Assembly (NCBI GenBank): GCA_029865325.1
Contig: JAOUHF010000011.1
Location: forward strand, 1-39,254
Origin: Thermoleophilia bacterium
GTDB taxonomy: Bacteria > Actinomycetota > Thermoleophilia > Gaiellales > Gaiellaceae
DNA: 39,254 nt
Reading direction: 5' to 3'
Part shown: piece after piece, positions 36,014 through 39,254 of the stretch
Position numbering within the stretch: the stretch's first letter is position 1
Layout of the letters: each line of letters starts with the position of its first letter
The notes under the pieces: generated by a model
The model's database searches: none
The model's input: only the letters and a program-made list of their open reading frames with translations
Told to the model about the DNA's origin: nothing
Made by a program: the position numbers and the translations under genes

Positions 36014-36321
36014 GAGCGCTCGTCTTTCTTCGGCTCCGGCCGGCGTTTGAACATCCCGAGCATGCGATCGGTGACGAACCAGCCGCCGACCACATTCGCC
36101 GTGGCGAGCACCATCGCCACGAACCCCACGATCTTCGTGAACGTGTCGTCGGCGCCGCCGAGCACGATGATCGCACCCACGATGACAATGCCGTGGATGA
36201 AGTTGGCACCTGACATCAGCGGCGTATGGAGCATCGCCGGAACCTTCGAGATGACCTCGAACCCGAGGAACGCGGCGAGCACGAGGATGGTCAGCTCGAT
36301 GACGAGCGGCAAGGATGTCAT
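36010..36321 (-). CDS. pntAb: NAD(P) transhydrogenase, alpha subunit membrane part (PntAb)
   Basis: A 103-residue membrane protein corresponding to the C-terminal membrane domain of fused PntA. It has three hydrophobic helices, with the signature GFEVISKVPAMLHTPLMSGANFIHGIVIVGA. The ATG at 36321 overlaps the pntAa stop as ATGA; a longer frame exists but falls inside pntAa. The split alpha subunit is the arrangement known from Rhodospirillum and many actinobacteria. The C-terminus is charged, ending KKDERS. Confidence 0.94.
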   Translation of the reverse strand: MTSLPLVIELTILVLAAFLGFEVISKVPAMLHTPLMSGANFIHGIVIVGAIIVLGGADDTFTKIVGFVAMVLATANVVGGWFVTDRMLGMFKRRPEPKKDERS

Positions 36322-37412
36322 TCGCCGCTCACCGGTCTCGTGACGCACGCGCCGGCGGTGATCTCGTCGTCCCAGTCGAGCGTGAGCTCGCCGTTCGGAG
36401 CGAGGTGCAGGAGGAGCGCGCTGACATTGCGCGAGTAGAGCTGGCTCGAGTGGTACGCCATCAGAGAGGGCAAGTTCGTGGTGCCGATCACGGTTACGCC
36501 GGCACGCTCGACGACTTCACCGGGCACCGTTGCCTCGCAGTTACCGCCCGTCTCCGCAGCGAGGTCGACGATCACCGACCCGGAGCGCATGCGCTCGACG
36601 GCGCTCTTCGGAATCAGTTTCGGCGCCGGGCGACCCGGGATCGCGGCCGTCGTGATCACGACGTCGAAGTCGGGAATCCGCTCTTCGAGCGCGGCCTGCT
36701 GCTTCGCTTGCTGCTCAGGGGTCAGCTCGCTCGCGTAGCCGCCGGCCGTCTCCTCCGTACGCACGCCGAGGTCGAGGAATGCCGCGCCCAGACTCTCCAC
36801 CTGTTCCTGCACTGCGGGTCGGACGTCGAAGGCAGAGACGACGGCTCCGAGCCGCCGTGCGGTCGCGATCGCTTGCAGGCCGGCGACTCCGGCTCCGATG
36901 ATGAGCGCGCGAACCGGAGCGATCGTCCCTGCGGCGGTCATGAGCATTGGAAACAGCCTTTGCACGCGATCGGCGGCGAGAACGACAGCCTTGTACCCCG
37001 CAACCGTCGCCTGCGAGGAGAGCGCGTCCATCGACTGCGCTCGCGTGATGCGAGGGATCGACTCCATGGCGAACGCGACGATCCCCTGCTGCTGCAGTCG
37101 TGCGATTCCATCTGCGTCGGTCAACGGGTCGAGGAACCCGATGAGCACGGTTCCGGAGGACATCGCCTGAACTTCGTCGGCCGTGGGTCGAGCAACGCGC
37201 GCGATGCAGTCCGCGCCTGAGGTCAGCGCCGCGCCGTCCACGAGTTCTGCGCCTGCGTTGGCGTATTCGTCGTCGGGAAATCCGGCCTCCGTCCCTGCGC
37301 CGCGCTGGATCCTCACCTCGAAGCCGGTCGCACGAAGCTTCGCGACGGTCTCGGGGACGAGCGCCACACGACGCTCGCCGGGAGCCGTTTCCCTGGGGAC
37401 TGCGACTCGCAT
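36318..37412 (-). CDS. pntAa: NAD(P) transhydrogenase, alpha subunit NAD-binding part (PntAa)
   Basis: Domain I of the transhydrogenase binds NAD(H). The 364-residue protein starts MRVAVPRETAPGERRVALVPETV and has the alanine-dehydrogenase-like fold: YKAVVLAADRVQRLFPMLMTAAGTI, the NAD motif VRALIIGAGVAGLQAIATARRLGA (about 166-189), FDVRPAVQEQVESLGAAF, the mobile-loop region, and DLAAETGGNCE. A TAGAGT box lies 10 bases before ATG 37412. First of three overlapping genes. Confidence 0.96.
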   Translation of the reverse strand: MRVAVPRETAPGERRVALVPETVAKLRATGFEVRIQRGAGTEAGFPDDEYANAGAELVDGAALTSGADCIARVARPTADEVQAMSSGTVLIGFLDPLTDADGIARLQQQGIVAFAMESIPRITRAQSMDALSSQATVAGYKAVVLAADRVQRLFPMLMTAAGTIAPVRALIIGAGVAGLQAIATARRLGAVVSAFDVRPAVQEQVESLGAAFLDLGVRTEETAGGYASELTPEQQAKQQAALEERIPDFDVVITTAAIPGRPAPKLIPKSAVERMRSGSVIVDLAAETGGNCEATVPGEVVERAGVTVIGTTNLPSLMAYHSSQLYSRNVSALLLHLAPNGELTLDWDDEITAGACVTRPVSGE

Positions 37413-37422
37413 GGCCTGTCGA

Positions 37423-37428
37423 ACTCTA
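37423..37428 (-). promoter_or_regulatory. candidate -10 box for the pnt operon (TAGAGT)
   Basis: On the minus strand TAGAGT lies 10 bases before ATG 37412, in the 48-base gap after the dehydrogenase gene. Confidence 0.35.
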
Positions 37429-37460
37429 CGCCGAGGACCAGGCTGTCGCGGAGTGAACCG

Positions 37461-38528
37461 TCACAGCGAAGACCAGACTTCGAGCTTCGTCTTGGTGCGC
37501 CCGATTACCTCGTCCGTGAATGCTCGTGTCCCGTGGTGTCCGTTGAGATCGGCGGTGCGCACTCCTTCCGAGACCGCTTCCAGGCACGCTTCTCGGATCG
37601 CGCGTCCCGCGGTCCGACAGGTCTCCTGATCGGCGTGGGAAAGGAGCGCTGCGCCGGCGAGGATCATCGCCATTGGGTTGGCGACGTCCTTCCCCTGGAG
37701 AGCCGGCGCCGTCCCGTGTGCTGCTTCCGCCATGAGCGCATTCGGGACGTAGTCGTCCCCGAATGCGACGAGAAGCGACTCCGACCCGGCGATCGAGCCG
37801 AAGAGAGGGAGCACGAGGTCGGAGAGAATGTCCCCGTCGCGATTGAGCGCCGGGATCACCAGCGGGGCGCCGCTCGAGGAGATCAACAGCGCGAACGTTG
37901 CATCGATGAGCTGCGGCTCGTAGGGCACGTCGGGGTGACGAGCAGCCGCCTCGTCCATCTCCTCCTTCAGCATCCCTTCGTAGATCGGGCTCACGGTGTA
38001 CTTGGGTCCGCCGAAGACCTTGGCACCGAGTCGCTCGGCCTCCCGAAAGGAAAACTCGGCGACCGCGTGACAGATTCGCCGCTCGATGCGCTCGGTGCGC
38101 AGCGCGACCTCGTCATCGCCTTGGCCCTCCCGCCACTCTTTCGCACCATAGGCATCGCCGACGGCCATTCGAACGACAGAAATGGGCGCATGCACGCCTC
38201 CGAGCGGGACGACGCCCGGAATTCGCCTCCCAGTTCTGACGATCACCTTCCCGCCGATCTCCTCCCGAAGAATCCGGTTCGGCGAGCCCACGTCGCCGGT
38301 GGCCTCGGGCGTGACCGTAGCGGCCTTCAGCCCGAATCCTTGCTCGCGTATCGCGGTCGCCGCGTCGTACACCACGCGATTGTCGGTCGCTCGTCTCCTC
38401 TCGAGCGAAAGGTCGAAGCGAGGAAAGCCGAGCTCGACGCCGATGACATCGGCCGAGAGGACCCGCAGCGACTCCTCGAGGAGCTCTTGCCCGGTCTGGT
38501 CACCCTCGAGGACGACGATCGTCCGCAC
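37461..38528 (-). CDS. isocitrate/isopropylmalate dehydrogenase family protein
   Basis: A 355-residue beta-decarboxylating dehydrogenase-family protein. It opens IVVLEGDQTGQELLEESLRVL. It has the metal-binding Asp in QLIDATFALLI and in NRDGDILSDLVLPLFGSIAGS, and the coenzyme loop HGTAPALQGKDVANPMAMILAGAALL. The central segment GSPNRILREEIGGKVIVRTGRRIPGV differs from textbook isocitrate and isopropylmalate dehydrogenases, so the substrate cannot be set. GTG 38528 lies 6 bases after TACGAT; a longer frame includes a hydrophobic stretch from intergenic sequence and is rejected. It is upstream of, and in the same direction as, the transhydrogenase genes, which suggests linked NAD(P)H metabolism. 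Confidence 0.88.
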   Translation of the reverse strand: MRTIVVLEGDQTGQELLEESLRVLSADVIGVELGFPRFDLSLERRRATDNRVVYDAATAIREQGFGLKAATVTPEATGDVGSPNRILREEIGGKVIVRTGRRIPGVVPLGGVHAPISVVRMAVGDAYGAKEWREGQGDDEVALRTERIERRICHAVAEFSFREAERLGAKVFGGPKYTVSPIYEGMLKEEMDEAAARHPDVPYEPQLIDATFALLISSSGAPLVIPALNRDGDILSDLVLPLFGSIAGSESLLVAFGDDYVPNALMAEAAHGTAPALQGKDVANPMAMILAGAALLSHADQETCRTAGRAIREACLEAVSEGVRTADLNGHHGTRAFTDEVIGRTKTKLEVWSSL

Positions 38529-38534
38529 GCGGGG

Positions 38535-38540
38535 ATCGTA
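38535..38540 (-). promoter_or_regulatory. candidate leaderless -10 box (TACGAT)
   Basis: On the minus strand TACGAT is followed by 6 bases and then GTG 38528, which decides the start of the dehydrogenase-family gene. Confidence 0.5.
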
Positions 38541-38571
38541 TGCGATCGAATAAGCGCGCTGTATTTTACCC

Positions 38572-38600
38572 TTGCATTTGTGTTCTCCATTTCCTAGTGT
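38572..38600 (+). promoter_or_regulatory. candidate promoter TTGCAT-N17-TAGTGT
   Basis: TTGCAT (38572-38577) and TAGTGT (38595-38600) are separated by 17 bases in an unusually A/T-rich stretch. With AGGAGG at 38623-38628 this is a conventional leadered promoter for the zinc-ribbon gene. Confidence 0.45.
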
Positions 38601-38634
38601 GCTCACAAAGGCGAAGACGAAGAGGAGGCTAAAC

Positions 38635-38829
38635 ATGGCAAGAAAGACGATTCTCGTATGCGACAAGTGCAGTAGAGAGGTGCCCGAAAGCCGCGGTGCT
38701 GTGATGCGTCTCAACTTCACGGACGCGCGTCGCGGCTCGAAGCAGGCCGATCTCTGTGACGACTGCGCGGCCGGGATGCCTGGTCAGGCAGTGGCCCGCC
38801 GAGGCCGGCGCCCCAAAGCGGTCGCGTAG
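38635..38829 (+). CDS. small zinc-ribbon protein
   Basis: A 64-residue basic protein starting MARKTILVCDKCSREV, with two CxxC pairs (CDKC and CDDC) about 30 residues apart and a basic tail ARRGRRPKAVA. It looks like a zinc ribbon with a nucleic-acid-binding tail. I cannot assign a function. ATG 38635 is fixed by AGGAGG 6 bases upstream; the longer frame starting at 38572 begins within the promoter. It is followed directly by the 33-base palindrome. Confidence 0.78.
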   Translation: MARKTILVCDKCSREVPESRGAVMRLNFTDARRGSKQADLCDDCAAGMPGQAVARRGRRPKAVA

Positions 38830-38862
38830 TTCCGGGGTCAGACCCGGGGTCTGACCCCGGAA
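38830..38862. repeat. 33-base perfect palindrome (TCCGGGGTCAGACCC type)
   Basis: Two perfectly complementary 16-base arms around a single central G. The left arm reads TTCCGGGGTCAGACCC. It begins at the base after the zinc-ribbon stop codon. It can fold as a strong hairpin on either strand, so it may terminate that gene. The GGGGTCAGACCCC core looks like a REP-type mobile palindrome, but only one copy is in the window. Confidence 0.75.
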
Positions 38863-38953
38863 CATGTCCAGGGGGCCGATCCCGCGGACCCAAGTTCTTC
38901 GCTCTTTGCACAGAGCGGACTGACGCATACGAAGGTGGGCTGAGAGCCGGGAC

Positions 38954-38959
38954 TACGAT
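38954..38959 (+). promoter_or_regulatory. candidate leaderless -10 box (TACGAT)
   Basis: TACGAT is followed by 6 bases and then ATG 38966. It is the same hexamer and spacing as for the dehydrogenase-family gene. Confidence 0.5.
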
Positions 38960-38965
38960 GGATCA

Positions 38966-39254
38966 ATGGGCCTCGCGCTCGTCGTTGGCCCGGCACATGC
39001 CGGCAAGGTTGCGCTGCTCCTCGAGCGCTACCTCGACGTGCTCGAGCGAGATCCGTGGCTCGTCGTCCCGAACCGGCTCGACATCGAACGCGTCGAGCGG
39101 GATCTGCTTCAGCGGAGGCCCGCTCTTCTCGGTGGGCGGATCGGCACGTTCGACGACCTGTTCGAGCACGTCGCCGCGGACGTGGATCCCCGAGGGGTTG
39201 CCTCCGAGACCCAGCGCGCTCTCGCAGTGCGGCGGGCGATCACCGCGAGAGCGC
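38966..39254 (+). CDS. AddB-like helicase/PD-(D/E)xK nuclease, 5' part only
   Basis: The reading frame is open from ATG 38966 to the window end (96 codons). It starts MGLALVVGPAHAGKVALLLE, then LVVPNRLDIERVERDLLQRR and GGRIGTFDDLFEHVAADV. This matches the N-terminal segment of AddB/RexB-type and actinobacterial PD-(D/E)xK helicase-nuclease proteins that process double-strand breaks: nucleotide loop, a VPNR segment and the GTFDDLF motif. The phosphate-loop Thr/Ser is Val here (GPAHAGKV), so the site may be degenerate. The family call rests on about 100 residues. Confidence 0.7.
   Translation, partial: MGLALVVGPAHAGKVALLLERYLDVLERDPWLVVPNRLDIERVERDLLQRRPALLGGRIGTFDDLFEHVAADVDPRGVASETQRALAVRRAITARA

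Noticed and set aside
34964-36343. A 459-codon open frame on the plus strand opposite pntB and pntAb
   Set aside because: It is antisense to transhydrogenase genes with unmistakable motifs, and its composition is His/Arg/Asp-rich without any domain.
38529-38720. Hydrophobic N-terminal extension of the dehydrogenase-family gene resembling a signal peptide
   Set aside because: It is the reverse strand of the zinc-ribbon promoter and coding start; GTG 38528 gives the family N-terminus and the TACGAT spacing.

Overview
The window is a dense, high-GC (roughly two-thirds G+C by eye) bacterial chromosome segment. It most likely comes from an actinobacterium of the Thermoleophilia (Gaiellales/Solirubrobacterales type). 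I infer this from the gene order recG-rsmD-coaD-sepIVA-like-DUF177-rpmF-plsX-acpP-rnc-smc-ftsY-ffh-rpsP-khpA-rimM-trmD-lepB-rplS-rnhB-yraN-comM-dprA, a SepIVA/DivIVA-like coiled-coil gene next to coaD and DUF177 (an actinobacterial arrangement), frequent GTG/TTG starts, and many apparently leaderless genes with a TAnnnT box 6-9 bases before the start codon. No tRNA, rRNA, CRISPR array or insertion sequence was recognised, and no gene-free stretch exceeds about 140 bases.

Layout: (1) 0-13.6 kb is a housekeeping backbone: DNA repair (recG), rRNA methylation (rsmD), CoA synthesis (coaD), a septal coiled-coil protein, DUF177-rpmF, fatty acid/phospholipid synthesis (plsX, acpP), RNase III, a short SMC and the SRP receptor ftsY. 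It is interrupted by a LysR regulator on the minus strand, a duplicated-ATPase ABC-F gene with an attenuator-like leader, and a secreted beta-rich protein. (2) 13.7-17.4 kb is an accessory patch: a small alpha/beta-barrel-like protein, two small proteins, and an 899-residue cyclase-homology/NB-ARC/TPR protein on the minus strand. (3) 17.4-22.6 kb is the SRP/ribosome/tRNA-modification cluster ffh-rpsP-khpA-rimM-trmD-lepB-rplS-rnhB-yraN, with many 4-11 base overlaps. (4) 22.6-27.3 kb is a second accessory patch: a 938-residue paralogue of the cyclase/NB-ARC/TPR protein, an orphan DNA methyltransferase and a collagen-like exported protein, bounded by strong hairpin terminators. (5) 27.4-29.7 kb holds comM and dprA (DNA uptake and recombination). 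(6) 29.7-34.6 kb is metabolic: a Nudix-like/aminoglycoside-phosphotransferase-like fusion, a PuuB-like FAD amine oxidase, an ornithine cyclodeaminase-family enzyme facing it tail to tail, and an ABC-2 exporter pair. (7) 34.6-38.5 kb on the minus strand holds a three-gene proton-translocating transhydrogenase (pntAa-pntAb-pntB) preceded by an isocitrate/isopropylmalate-dehydrogenase-family gene. (8) 38.6 kb to the end holds a small zinc-ribbon protein, a 33-base palindrome and the start of an AddB-like helicase/nuclease running off the window.

The most unusual features are these. A pair of large paralogous signalling NTPases flanks the SRP/ribosomal cluster, with non-canonical residues at cyclase substrate positions. 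TAnnnT boxes occur precisely spaced before starts and often reuse the upstream stop codon. One gene has a possible promoter-dependent Shine-Dalgarno masking arrangement. The SMC arms are markedly short. All assignments come from reading the sequence; no database search was run.
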